The notes beneath the pieces are model-generated. The model saw nothing but the letters and a program-made list of their open reading frames with translations. It had not been told where the DNA came from and did no database searches. 64,000 nt of DNA. Source: Pholiota molesta (lineage: Eukaryota; Basidiomycota; Agaricomycetes; Agaricales; Strophariaceae). Below, in pieces: positions 33,804-45,654 of this stretch. Location: assembly GCA_014925825.1 (NCBI GenBank), contig JACGCK010000151.1, forward strand, positions 45,750 to 109,749, in the 5' to 3' direction. Each line of letters starts with the position of its first letter. Within the stretch, counting starts at the first letter, position 1. A program made the position numbers and the translations under genes.

Positions 33804-35455
33804 ATGGCTCCAGTCCATCTTCTCGTTCTTATTCATGGAATGTGGGGGAATCCAAGCAACCTCGCCGAGCTTGCCCGCATTGCTCGTGAGACCCACTCTA
33901 GCCCAAACTCTGATGGAACGCGACTCCATCTATTAGTGGCACAGACGATCCAAAAGGAATTAACGTATGACGGTGTCGACTGGTGCGGTGAACAGGTTGT
34001 GGAAGAGGTGTGTAGCAGGATTGATGATCCTATAATTATTTCCTCGACGAAATGGCAATTGACTATCTTTCGTTCTCAAGGTCCTGGAAACTGTGAAAGA
34101 ACTAGCAAGTGAAGGCGACCAGGTCATCCGCTTCTCCGTGACAGGATATAGTCTGGGCGGATTGATTGCTCGATACTGCCTTGGGTAGGTGTTATAGGCG
34201 TCGCTCAGTAATTTCTGACGTTAATCAAGTACATCACTGCAGAGTCCTGGATCAGCAAGGTTTCTTCGAAAACGTTGTACCTATAAATTTCAACACCATC
34301 GCCACTCCGCATTGTGGATTGCCTCGATGCAAATCCTTGCTGTCCTGGATTACGTCGTCGCTCGGGCCAAAACTTTTATCAAGAACCGGGGAACAGTTCT
34401 TCGCTGTTGACAAATGGTCTCCGACAGGACGACCACTGCTTGTTGTCATGGCGGATCCTGGTATGTCAAAATTCTCGCTGCCTTCCAAGTGCTGTGGCTT
34501 ATCATCTCTGTGGCAGATCTCATTTTCTACCAGGCGTTGGCTAAATTCAAGCACATCAGGATATATGCTAATGCGTATGTTTTACCTGGAGACTACAAGT
34601 GTACAATCCATCCTCATTATCATTTACTTTCTAGGATCAACGATTCAACAGTCCCCTATGTAACAGCGGCAATTGAAACATCAGATCCATTCATCGATTA
34701 CGAAACAAATGGTCTTGAGGTGTACGTCGGCGATCTTGCAAATGCGACGACAAATCTAATCAATATCGTCTTTTTTGCAGCGGTTTCCAGAAGGAATATG
34801 CCCACATGATCGGCCAGTACTCCCTGCCAACAGTCCCGCAGGCAAAGCCTCCACCGCCTACTGTTCTGAGCCCCGACTGGTTTAAAGGAGTAGTCCCTAC
34901 TAGACCTTTGGTACACCCATTCCTCCAATTCCGCTTCCCCATCAATATTGTGAGTACCTCGAAAAAAATCAGACAGACCTATTCTAATACGCTACATTGT
35001 TATTCTAGCTTCTGTATACCTTTTTACCTGTCCTTGTTCCCGCGCTTCTCTCGCTACTGGTCCTCCGCTGTTCTCTCGCCACCCGCTCTTCGCGGGCAAG
35101 AATAGAGGCGCTCGAAGCAGAAGTCCAAGGCGGTGGCCGCAGAGCACTTCTCGACCTCGTCGAGCGACTTGAGTTGGAGATGGAAGAGGCTGTTGTTGTG
35201 GATAACACCGACGACCCCAATCCCTCTCCGATGTATCCGCCCCCATCTGTGTCCAAGGGGCATCCCATTATCAGCCCGACACACAAGATCATTGCAAGCT
35301 GGTTAAATAAGCTTCTTATCAATAAGGAGCTTGTGTTTTTCCCGGCGGTAAGGAATGCGCATGGAATGATCGTTTCTCGTGACGTGAAGCACTTCCCGAC
35401 ACATCGACAAGGGGAGAGTGTTATTAGACATTGGGCTACTTCTTTTATTTTATGA
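33804..35455 (+). CDS. ROG1-like putative lipase (DUF676 alpha/beta hydrolase), right copy
   Basis: Starts MAPVHLLVLIHGMWGNPSNL and keeps the nucleophile elbow VTGYSLGGLIARYCLG, TIATPHCGLPRC, INDSTVPYVTAAIETSDPF, the hydrophobic C-terminal anchor-like stretch and ISPTHKIIASWLNKL to the shared ending. Introns fall at the same places as in the left copy; one intron near 34460-34515 is a few bases shorter. No disabling change was seen. Confidence 0.8.
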
Positions 35456-37016
35456 AACTTGTACGCATAAGTTTCGCTTTCGCTTTATACTCTATTGATA
35501 TAATATAAAGTAGATACTTATAATCTGCATTTAGCAGCATAATTCCGCCGCGTATATTCTACCATCGCAATATACTTATACCCTGACATTCTTGTGAAGA
35601 AGGATCAAAGCTCAGAGAGCGCTAGAACAAGAAAGGTAGGTCGAAATGCAACTATCCATCTAAATAACTACATTTCACCAGAACACCGACTCGTTGTTTG
35701 CTACAGGTTCTTCTGCCTTTCTGGCCGAGCACAATGAGACTCGCGCAAATTATACTCCAAGTCATACCGTTCGATGGGTCAGCTCGTTTTGTGGACGTGC
35801 TTACTGCACTGAGGCCGTTGGGACGAGGGAGCAGCCTTCGCACACATAATAAATCACTATTCTCAGTTCTAACTCGCCACTCAATGTCAGATCGGATTTC
35901 TACGTAGGAAATGGGTTTATTGCAATTGGTTACAACCTATCCGGCTTATTGCTATTGTAACTTCTTATCCTACATATCCACCGATTGACCGCGAGCTGGT
36001 TATTGGTCAATCACTTCCATTGTCTAGTCAGCTCCAGTGGACGTTTCGGGTAATCGACGAATCATCGTGGTAGCGAAACATAGATATTTAAATAATGATA
36101 GAAGGTAGTATGTGGAAGATTGAGGGCCTTTAAGCTTTAAGCAGCCTTCCGGGACGAAAAAATGCTTCGTTTTACACAAGTTTCATCTAACTTTCACCCG
36201 ACTTTGGCTGAAGTGCATTGACCATTTCCAATTATAGTAATATATTTGCATATCCAGGCGAGCTGATTTACCGAGGCTCCTGATTGGTCCATCAATTCCA
36301 TTGTCCTTCGCTCTCTTTCGCTCTGCGCGATTGAAGATAAACGAGAAAAGATTTCGGACCATCGACATACCGACATAGAAAGACATAGACGGGAGATCAA
36401 TCGATCAAGCTCAAGGACCATTCCCGCACGAAGTTTTACACCAGTTTCGCCCAATTTGGACAACAAAGACGCCGCTCATCTACCATTGACCATCTGCTCC
36501 CTAGACATATGTTCTTAGCTTTTTCACCAGCCTACGGTGTAAGCACCAGAATAAGGTGCATGTGATATCCCGAGCTCCGGTCTGCTGTGTTGTGTGCAAT
36601 CAAGTAGTTTTCTCCGGAACTTATGGACTAAGAATTGTATTCAAAGATAGCAGCTTTGAAAGTGCCTGTTCATCTGAGGAACCTTAGAATGGGCCTGGAC
36701 CATCTCAAGATTCAGTTATGTGGACGACGTATCCTTTAGACATACACGTTGCTTTGCAACATGTTTTTGGGAACAATGATACTACAGAATCTCGATTCTG
36801 AGTTGGATCGCAGGAGTCAGTGCAATGCAAAAATTACTATAACTTGAATACCTCTCCAAGATTAATCAAACTTTCGCCACCTCAAATCCGAGTGCTTGAT
36901 TTTTTTTAGCGACAGTGAGTGGCAAGATAAACTTTGGCGTCATTCTTGTGGCTAACAATTTACACTTAGATCCACTACCTTCCAACCAGCTAGCATTAAG
37001 CATCGTCGCAGATACG
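35456..37016. other. Intergenic, with a loose tandem similarity
   Basis: Beyond the arm edge at 35651 no gene is recognised. Two stretches, about 35980-36190 and 36240-36460, share an ordered series of short matches (GATTGRYC, TTCCATTGTC, TTTTACACMAGTTTC) and may be an old tandem duplication. Confidence 0.35.
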
Positions 37017-37229
37017 ATGTGCACGACCTATGAAATTATTTTCACATGCGGATTCACTAAAAAGCGGATTTCATACTGTGAATATGCCACCCTCAGTCAC
37101 ACAACGCTGAGTGGTTTGAACCCTTGCAGCATTTTAACGTCCAAGCCACCGAAAGGTATTCCTGACTATTGCGGACGCCCCACTTGCACTGGACTCCCAG
37201 GAACACGACTACTCCCTTCCCACAGATAA
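37017..37229 (+). CDS. Small Cys-rich protein (70 aa), copy B
   Basis: Starts MCTTYEIIFTCG and ends GLPGTRLLPSHR. The cysteine order and the closing YCGRPTC.GLPGT stretch match copy A at 28094-28315, while most other residues differ. Such conservation of cysteines with drift elsewhere suggests a structural protein family, perhaps metal-binding. No signal peptide is visible. Confidence 0.5.
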   Translation: MCTTYEIIFTCGFTKKRISYCEYATLSHTTLSGLNPCSILTSKPPKGIPDYCGRPTCTGLPGTRLLPSHR

Positions 37230-37685
37230 TGAGATGAGTTTAGTTATGTAGGGTGTCGACGTCAATAAGCCTGTTGTCGCGTTCTGTATTGTAACAAGTT
37301 GGCGATCTCTTTCGATAATTTGAATTTTGGAGGTCTTTTCTGCTCTTTTCGTCTGGGTCAATCTCGGTTACTATAACTCGAACAGTTGTATTAGATTTAA
37401 ATATATCACTGTTTCGGAGGATGTCGACGTCGCTCAAAAGCGCAGTGGCAATGTCGGACCAGACACTAGTTGAGATCAAATTGAGCAAGGCTCCTCCATT
37501 GTCCGAGAAGGGCTGCGCAGCCTCCCGCGATGAAGATATATGGTGCTACGCTGGCAGCCTTCGATAACCGCGCCCAAAGGACAGAAAAGGATTTATCTAC
37601 ACATGCCAATCGAAGGTGACAGCAAGATAAGCTGATAGCTATAAAAAAGAATTGACAACGCGCGCACCAACGCACCACGACACAT

Positions 37686-38490
37686 TCAGACCGCAGGCCC
37701 CAGTACAGTGCACGAAAACCGCAGATCCCCGCCCGCATCCGCCTTCCCGATCTCCATGACCCGCCGCAGCCCCAGGTCCAGCGCGCGCTCACTCAGCACG
37801 TCCTCATCCGCCGCCAGCACGCCCCTTTCCAGCGGGCCCTTCCGCGCCCCCTCCAGCTCCCACAGCCGCCCGTCCGCGCCCTTCACAAACGCCACGAAGT
37901 GGTTCCCAAGATGATGGCCCGCCTCATGCGACGGCACCGCGGACTGCCCGAGCCGCGCGGCGCGCTCATGCGCCGCCTCGAACGCCGCGCTCTCCTCGAG
38001 CACGCGCGCGCGGTCGCGCATCGTCTTCGGCAGCGCCGCCGCGCGGATGCGCGCGAGCTCCGTCTCGGGGGCGATGCACGCCGCCCGCACCTCCTCTGGC
38101 AGGTTCAGGAGACAGTGCAGCAGCCCGATCGAGCCACACGCGTTCCCGATCGTCTGCGTGAACCACAGCACGGGCTCGTCGGGGCCCGCGCCGGCGTACG
38201 CGGGGCGCCCGGCGTCCTCCGCGGCGCGCTCGCGCGCCCACGCGGGCGTCAGGGGGATGGTGACGAGCAGGCCGAGGGCCGGGCGCGGGACGAGCGCGAG
38301 CAGGGCGGGCTCGGTGAGGGAGTAGACGTCGTGGAACGCGAGCGCGGGGGAGAGCCCGAGCTCGGCGGCGAGCTGGTTCATGACCTCGGGGTTGTTTTCT
38401 GTGGAAGAGAGTGAGGAGGTTAGCTTATGGCCGTTCCTGTTATGGGTGAGGAAAGGACATACCGAGTACATTGAATGTTTTGCCCGCCAT
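37686..38490 (-). CDS. Ubiquitin C-terminal hydrolase, UCH (C12) family
   Basis: Two exons (38490-38463, 38398-37686) give 246 aa, beginning MAGKTFNVLENNPEVMNQLAAELGLSP. The oxyanion Gln and catalytic Cys lie in WFTQTIGNACGSIGLLH and the catalytic His in GNHFVAFVKG. The third position, usually Asp in a LYELDG context, is Glu here (LWELEGARKGPLERG). Length and order match UCH-L3/YUH1. Family knowledge: these cytosolic enzymes release ubiquitin from small adducts and precursors. The last exon is very GC-rich, as in other conserved host genes of the window. Confidence 0.88.
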
Positions 38491-39139
38491 GATGGTGGTG
38501 GTGAATGATGATCGATTGATGACGCGGCCAATCTACATAGAGAGAGATAATGTGACCGTTAGCGCAGCATTTGTGGGACCCCGTGTTTTGCGTGGTCTTG
38601 CACCTGTCGCAAGTCAGCTTTGAGCGCTTGAGCTCCAACCCTAATTGAATGTGCTTTTGTCTATTTGAATCAGATATAATGGTGTCATTTTATCTCATTG
38701 CAAAGTAGGCGACGGTCGCAACATGTGTAGGCGCGCAACATACCCACTCGAACGAGACCAACCGGACAAGGATATGTCAATCAGGGATGATATGAACACG
38801 AATAAGAACGCAGAATGGATAATTCTGTCCGGTGTGCTTTCTTTCTCAAGACGAATCAGGCCCGAATCTCAGATACTTGCCGAGGAAGAACTGAAGCCCG
38901 AAAACATAGAAAGCGGGGTAGACTCAGAATCAAGAGGGCTAAGTTACTAAAGGAATGTTAATGTTATAAGCGATTTCCCGAAATGAAATGAACATACTAG
39001 TAAGAAATTAGACCTTCGTCCATGTTTCCTTGCACTGGATGGCGATGAGAGAGCTAACAAGTTGAAGCCGTTCGACAATTAAATGTTTATAAATTACTTA
39101 ACGGGAGTCGACATCTCGAATCTAAAACATATCCACCCT
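38491..39139. other. Intergenic region
   Basis: Promoter side of the UCH gene and 3' flank of the S10 gene. No further gene is seen. Confidence 0.4.
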
Positions 39140-40137
39140 TCATGGCTGTGCCTCCGTTTGAGAAACAGTTTCCTCCACCACGATCTTCTTGCCTAAAGCC
39201 TCGATCTTCTTTGAAGGCGTCAACGCCTGCCCCCTAGCCTCCTTTTTCAGATGCGAAGCACCAATTCCAAGCGGCGCCCGCTCCCATGTAATGACCTTCA
39301 TACCCACGCCCGGCATCGCATGCGTGCGGAGGTACGTGATCCAGCGCTGCACGACCTGCGGGTGCGCGTCCCACGCCTTGATCGCGCGCTTATGCACCTT
39401 GCGCTCAAAGTTCTCCTGGCTCTTCTTGTGCGCGAACGGGCTGCGGAGCACGGTCCAGAGGCGACGCTGCGTGGGCAGGGCGACGACCTGCGAGGCGGGG
39501 ATGCCGAGCGCGGAGGCGGCGTGCGAGGCGAAGTGCGTGAAGAGGTTGAGGAACCGGACGTGGTGCGAGCGGAAGTGGATGTTCGCGACGGGGATGTCGT
39601 GCGTCCGCGGGTGGAAGAAGGGCTTGTGCACGCTGCGGCCGTGGATGAGCGTCATCGCGTAGTCCTCCTCGGTGAAGGGGGCGAGGTTGGGATCGAGGGT
39701 CTGCACGACGGGGAGTGTATCTGGGTCATATTTTAGCCCGAGCTCCTTCCAATCCTTTTGGGGCCTGCAAACGAGCGTATTAGCTTAGGAATGGGCCGGA
39801 AGGATACAAGACACACCTTGCCACCACAACATCCTGTACAGCGTTCGCCTTTGCTTTCGCGCGTCTCCTTCCCCGTGTTGCAGCAGGCCTACATTAATAT
39901 GCATCATTAGAAAGCTATGCATAAGAAGGTAGGAGTATGCCTTACACGTCGCCCTCGGCTGGTGTTGGTGGCAGCTCCGAGGTGGTCGCTATCGTCGTCC
40001 TGTTAAAACACAGTTAGTTTCGGCAACACTTGAGCACAGAACTGGACCCACGTAGGCGCTGTACTCTCGAATCTACTCCATCTTACGGTCGCCGGTGCGT
40101 ATCTACGCGTCGAGCGGACAGCAGCAAGCCTGAACAT
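39140..40137 (-). CDS. RSM10: Mitochondrial small-subunit ribosomal protein S10 (uS10m)
   Basis: Four exons (40137-40087, 39988-39948, 39888-39817, 39764-39140) give 262 aa in phase. The leader MFRLAAVRSTRRYAPATRPPRS is Arg-rich and acid-free, a mitochondrial presequence. The uS10 core shows DYAMTLIHGRSVHKPFFHPRTHDIPVANIHFRSHHVRFLNLFTHFASHAASALGIPAS with the later VLRSPFAHKKSQENFERKVHKRAI, the family's characteristic FVHKKSQENF stretch. A lysine-rich tail follows. It is a component of the mitoribosome small subunit. The second exon uses a TAG acceptor at 39989-39990; using the upstream AG would bring in a stop. Confidence 0.87.
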
Positions 40138-40459
40138 GTGGTGGTCGTGGTTCGGAGTAAAAAGATTCGGACTTTCCCACGGCGCCTATCCGGTCTTCAT
40201 GCTCTCTTCGCTTTCGCCACTTCAGATCCAATATTCAAGCTCAAGCTCAAGACAACCGTCTAAAAAATCTGTAATTGGAACAAATGCCTTCAACCCGGCT
40301 TCCAATTGCAGTTATCCTGTGCGCAGCATCAGTTTTTGAATTTTAAACTGTCTGCACCCAGTGGCCACGTTTGAAATGATTTCCAGGATTATCTCCTACT
40401 TACCTTTGGACTCAGCATCGTCTCCTATATTATTTTCGCTCGAACGGCGCATTAATATC

Positions 40460-41681
40460 ATGCCCAGAATCTTCACACAGGTAGGTCAGCCTGTCACTTC
40501 TCAACACAGCATGCTGTTCGGATGCAGTGCCGGCAGTGATCCCAGAGCATCTTGCCCGCATCTATCAAGCGCCCATCTGTTTTGAAGTCTGACCACCATC
40601 TCCGTCGTCCTTCTTCCGACTTGAACTCGCGATACCGCTATATATCCGAGATGCTCCATGCTGCCCTCGATGCGTCTGGTCGTGCTCATCTGCACTCGTG
40701 CTACGATTCATCTGTGGTCAGTATATATCTGCTGTGCTCGTCGTCGCTTTGACTCACCGTTCTCTCCGTGTAGAATCTCATCCACGTCCCCCCTAATGAC
40801 CCAGAATACCACATAGGTGAGTGCGCGAAAGTTGAAACAGTTCCTCTTCGAACCGTCATTCACACATAGTGCCAGTGTCGCAGAAGTTTCTTGACGGCTG
40901 GAGCCACCCCCACAAAGCCGTGCCAACGGTTCGGCGCGTCTTCTACGTCGCCTATTCCACAGCCGCCGGCCTCGAACATCTGGGCAAATTCAGCGATTAC
41001 TGGTGTGTACTTCAATCGCACTTTCCGCTGCCATTTCTGAAGAGCGCGAATGGCGGTCGTGCAGTAATCGGGTGGGCAACGTGCAGATGCTCTTCCACGG
41101 CACGCAGCGCGCGTGCCGGATCGGCGAGACGTCGACCAGCGTCACTGCGTGCACTTCCCAAGAATGTAACCTGTGTAACATCCTGAGAGGCTCGTATAAT
41201 ATGGAGAGGGCGAAAGGTCGTGCGTGACATTTCCTTTCCTTTCCGTCCCTGGATCTTGACATCGAAAATAAATAATCCTCTTCTCTCTCCCACTTTTTCT
41301 AGGCCGCATGTTCGGGCCAGGGATATACTCGACGCGTGTATCGTCCAAAGCGGACGACTACTCGAACACCTCAGATCCAAGCGTGTATACACGGGTGATG
41401 ATCGTCAACCACGTCGCACTGGGCCGCTCGAAGACGATGTACGAGGCGTCGCATGATATGCAACACGCGCCGCACCTATACAACTCTGTAAGCCATTGTC
41501 TTGTTTTTTTCCAGTGCACACACTCTCCTTTGCGCTTCTCTCCCTGAATTAATGCTGATGGATTGTGTGTATGTAGGTCACTGCTGCTACGTATCCTGAA
41601 GGTGGGAAGGTGAACTACCACGAAGCCGTGGTATATCGGGAGGATGCGATATGCGCAAACGCGATCGTGGTCTACTCATAG
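40460..41681 (+). CDS. PARP-like ADP-ribosyltransferase
   Basis: Seven exons (40460-40480, 40546-40716, 40774-40816, 40870-41002, 41065-41216, 41303-41487, 41577-41681) join in phase to 269 aa. The first exon is only seven codons (MPRIFTQ). The catalytic fold shows NVQMLFHGTQRACRIGE (His), GRMFGPGIYSTRVSSKADDYS (Tyr) and NYHEAVVYREDAI, where Glu aligns with the NEYIVY glutamate, so the H-Y-E set is complete. A Cys cluster (CTSQECNLCNIL) between the first two motifs is typical of fungal stand-alone members. Such proteins are numerous in agaricomycetes; targets are unknown. No DNA-binding or WWE domain is present. Confidence 0.75.
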
Positions 41682-43000
41682 TACCTATGGCAAAGTCAAA
41701 ATTTTCGCTACGACATCATGGAGTAGAAGGCCCTGTACGCACAACTCGTCACCCTTTGGCAGCCTTCCCCGATTCTATGGAGCTCGTTACTGTCCTGTGC
41801 TTGCTGTCGCCTGTAACCTGTCTGGAATAAACTTTGGTATAAAATTTTTGAGGATGGCTCCTAGCGAAGGCTGTTCTTCACTCTATCCTATGATCAATGC
41901 CTTTCTATAACAAGCGCCACCGTTACCTGCCTGCTGTCTGAGCCAATCTCGGAGCCCCTCGCTTTTCGCGTCGCTTTGAGACGCTGGCCCCTATGCTTTC
42001 ACTTTTATTTATCATGTCTGTGCTTGGGCTTGTGATACGAATTATGTTTCTGTTTCTTGTCAATAATAAAAGGATGTTTGGGTTGAGCACGGTTAACCGG
42101 CGAAGAGCTGTATCTTGTATCTTTTTTTGTTCATATACCAAACTGTACCGATGCACTGAACCCCCTTTTTTGTAGAGGTCACTGCGCCACGGCGGCTTGC
42201 TCAACATCTAACACTGAAGGGCCTTGGTTGCATCGCAATGCGAAGTTAGAACGAGAAGACCTTAATGAACTTGTAGATTTCCTCAAGCGCTCTCATGGAA
42301 GCCCGTCAACGATTGAGAGTTTCCAGATCAATTGCACGCGAATATTGGAGGAAATTTGCAGTCGTCTGGGTTAGTTCTAAGAACAGAAGTTTGGGAAAGT
42401 ATCGCGTAAGACCATGAGAATGGGCGAATTTGTTGTAATTGTATGATCCAGCGGTACGACGTGATATCAGATGAGCCCTATTGGCTATAAATGGAGAGTG
42501 CACCCCGTTGGAAGTTGAGTATGGAGGACTCGAGAGGATCGGTAAGGATGTAAACGGAAGTCAGGATCTTTCTTTTGGATGATGTCGTGAAAGTGGAAGC
42601 AGTAGGTAGCTAGAAGTTCTGAACGATTCAGAGAGGAGTGGTCGAAAAGGGTTGCGCTAGCTTACCAAAAATCTAAAGCCGAGCGCTGAGCGAATTTCCG
42701 AACTTAATGAAGGAGAAAATTGGCAGAGGAAGAGCAGGAATGCGCTGGAATGCGTCATACGGTCTAAAGCTTGTATTTTGCGTCTCAGGATCCATCCGAA
42801 TTTGCCGAAGATGATAAGATTAGATTATGTACATGATCATTGCTGCTGGTGCTCTCATTTTACGTATACTCAGATTTTACTACATACTAGTAAGTAGTAT
42901 CTACCGACGTTCCCTAATCAGCGCTCAACCATGATGAGTACTTAAGCGGGTATAGCAATTCCACAACCGTTTTTTCTGCTTTTTTGCAAATTCTGCTGAC
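41682..43000. other. Intergenic region, no gene recognised
   Basis: A/T-richer sequence with only short, composition-driven frames. Confidence 0.35.
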
Positions 43001-43089
43001 TGCCTTCCTTGAATAATTGAATTATAGGGGCAGGTAGAAATTTGCGCTTCTACTTGCGCACTTTCACTACCCTGCGGTGCATGGAGGCA

Positions 43090-43760
43090 TGTGGTGACGG
43101 CTATCAGACCAGGCCCACGACCACGACAAACGCATACGATGACAAGCACCCTTGTGAGCCACGATGACAACGAACGAGCAGGGCGCGCACCCCTCCATCT
43201 GCCCTTCGCAAGCCCTCGTTCGTTCACCCACCGCCACTCTCCTCCATCCGTCGACGACGAACAAGCTTTGGAGCTCGTTCGCCTGTGGACGGGCTCACTT
43301 CTGTCGCTCCCGCTGCCCACGTTCGTCCACCCGCCACCACTCTCCTCCGTCAGTCGATGACGAATGAGTGATCGTTCGTCCACCTTCAGGCCTTCAGGAC
43401 TCAGCCTTTTTACACCCAGCATTCTCCTTCGTTTGTCCCGTCCGGGTTCGCTTCCACGCTACCCTCGCGAGCCACGTCGACGACGCTCGGTCATCCACCC
43501 GCCGCCACTCACCTTCGTGTCCGGGCCTGCTTTCGTCGTACGCACTATCCTCGTGGGCCACGACGACGACAAACCACCGCTGTTCTCTGTCCATCGGGCC
43601 CCGCCTCCATAGCCTCCTTCCATCGCCCCGCTACCCCCGCGGACCATCTGCCTGTCGCCGCCCGTTTCCCCTGTCCCTCTTCTCTGTACCGCTACCTGTC
43701 GCCCTCCTGACTCCGGCGTCTTCTAACCCCGCCAACCCTCGAAGCCACCGCCCGCATCCA
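43090..43760 (+). repeat. Degenerate CCACCGCCACTC-containing repeat region
   Basis: Variants of TTCRYCCACCSGCCRCCACTC recur at about 43215, 43325 and 43490, each near an ACGACGAN or GTCGATGAC motif. Both strands are open for long stretches, which reflects the repeat and GC bias. No protein family is recognised. Confidence 0.4.
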
Positions 43761-43879
43761 ACCCATCCATCATCAGGGTACGTAGGCTGACCTCCTGATT
43801 CATTCATTTGCACTCAAACTGATCTGCATTGCTACTCTTTACTGCATGTCGCGAACAACAATGTACAATACAGGCACCT

Positions 43880-44030
43880 TGCAGGAGGAGTGCACGAGTT
43901 TATTTCTGCGATCCCGACTTCTCCGAGAGGGAAACTTCTCAGGCGCGTGTTGCGTGACCGTGCAAAGGAGCCGCGAGCCCCGTCGTTGAAGGCGAAGGTG
44001 ATGTTATAGTTTCTAAATCTTCTTCTATTG
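43880..44030 (+). repeat. Direct repeat copy 1 (copy 2 at about 45655-45810)
   Basis: AAACTTCTCAGGCGCGTGTT, GGAGCCGCGAG and GAAGGCGAAGGNGATGT occur in the same order at both places, enclosing the hAT-like element and the gene at 44825-45474. Confidence 0.65.
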
Positions 44031-44178
44031 TTGTCGCATATGTAGTATAATAACGTCGGTGTTTACAATCAGAAGGTGCAATTTGAACTATGTAAGATAA
44101 TTCTCTTCCTATAGGATTCCTGAATGTTGAACGACATGATTCGAATTCAATTGTAAATTACCGAAATCTCCTCAAGCT

Positions 44179-44792
44179 TAGTGATGTTATGGTTTGGCCT
44201 GGAAGCCAGAAGCCAGGCCAAACCAGGCCATGGTAGTCAGGCCAAAGCCAAGCCATGGACTTGGCTTAGGTTGGCCTATGGCTCTGGCTTGAGATTTCCC
44301 AAGCCAGAAGCCATGGCTCAGGCCATGGCTTCATAGACAATGAAGTCATGTGATTTTGGCACAAATATTGCCCAAAATCATGTGATTTTGGTACAATTTT
44401 TGGCCAAAATCTTGGTAAAAAAAGTCAAATAGTCTGCATTACATTGGTTTGGGATTTTTTAAAATATCAAAAAGGCTCTTTTGGCAAGAATCAAATTTTA
44501 TCTTGAGGTCACTGATTGAAATCTTATCCAATTCTACTCTAAAATAACTAATAAATGGTTGAAAAGAACTAAAATCAGTATAAGTTATTTTAAAATCTAT
44601 TATTTGTTAATATATTTTGGGGGAATAGTAATAGGGGCTGATTTGCCCACAGGCCATGGCCTGAGCCAGGCCAAGCCAAGACCAAGCCAAGGCCAAAGTG
44701 TTTGGCTCTGGCTTGGAAAAAGTCAAGCCAAAGCCATGAAAAGCCAGGCCAAAGCCATGGTTTCTAGGCCAAGCCAAGCCATAACATCACTA
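44179..44792. mobile_element. hAT-like non-autonomous element
   Basis: The ends are TAGTGATGTTATGG and its inverse CCATAACATCACTA, continuing as a longer imperfect inverted repeat rich in GGCYTGG/AAGCC. An 8-bp target duplication CTCAAGCT flanks it at 44171-44178 and 44793-44800. The 8-bp duplication and TAGTG start fit the hAT superfamily. The interior is A/T-rich between two blocks dense in AGCCA/TGGCT and CCATGG motifs. No transposase is encoded. Confidence 0.75.
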
Positions 44793-44824
44793 CTCAAGCT
44801 TGATCAAGCTTAACCTCTCCATCT

Positions 44825-45474
44825 TCAATGTACAAACCTCCATTCTTGGTTTTCTAACGTCATAGTCACCCCGCTCTGCATGAAGTACCCATTTCCATTA
44901 TCTTCAATTGACCGGCCTTGAATATCGCAAGCGATCACATTCTGGTACGCAAGCTCGAATACACACCGCAGCGACTGTATTTCCTCCAGAGCTGAATCTG
45001 TTTCCTCCGGATCTGAATCTGTTTCCTCCTCTATTGTGCAGACAAATATGCAGCTGTCGTCCTCTATGCTTTCCTTGTCAAGCACCAGGAAGCACTGTGA
45101 CGTGAAATTATCCGCGCCTGGCTGGTTGATATTTGTGATGAACCAATCATGCACTTCCTTGAGAGAGAGGCCGAGAAAGGCGGTAGGAGACGAGCTCATA
45201 ATATGACTCATAGGATGAGAAGATCCTTGGGTGATAGTAGCGATATCTTTGGTGTCCATGATAACAAGATATTCGGATGCTTCAAAAATGTCGTCGCTTG
45301 GCGAATTGATTTCCGAGAGATACTCTTCGGTGCATTGTAAGAGGAGATCTAGGGTCTGTAGAGCAAGAATGGAGGAAAATGACACTTTACACAGCAATAA
45401 ACCAGTAATTTTCTCTGACTTACGGTAAGTGGGATATCAGCGATACAGAACACGGGGCAACGGTCCATGGTCAT
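44825..45474 (-). CDS. Hypothetical protein (193 aa)
   Basis: Two exons (45474-45424, 45355-44825) splice in phase from MTMDRCPVFCIADIPLT to ENQEWRFVH. The protein is acidic, with an EEETDSDPEETDSALEE tract and a mixed alpha/beta look (EYLVIMDTKDIATITQ; CFLVLDKESIEDDSCIFVCTIEEE). No family is recognised. The reading frame is clean and lies between a hAT-like element and a direct repeat, so it may have moved as part of the repeated block. Confidence 0.5.
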
Positions 45475-45654
45475 GGTGGCAGGAGGTGAACCGGTGAAAA
45501 CTTAATAGAATGGACCCACAGATCAATGATACGAACCTCACGTGCATATTATTCCACGCACTTCATGTTAAACTTGTGTTAAACGCAATTATGCAGGACA
45601 AGTCGAACGCAAGTCGAGCGCAAACGCAGCTTTGCGCAAGATAAAGTGCGAATG

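Larger units (their letters stand above)
28460..35651 (-). repeat. Right arm of the ~7.1-kb inverted duplication
   Basis: The reverse-complement counterpart of 11513-~18660. Gene order mirrors the left arm. Substitutions and indels are spread along the arm, so the copies are not recent or are not being homogenised. Confidence 0.85.

Noticed and set aside
37966..38414. Arg-rich frames opposite the UCH gene
   Set aside because: They follow from the high GC content of the real exon on the other strand.
42925..43813. Long frames on both strands in the CCACCGCCACTC region
   Set aside because: They overlap in several frames, are rich in repeated Pro/Arg/Ser, and lack splice or domain support.
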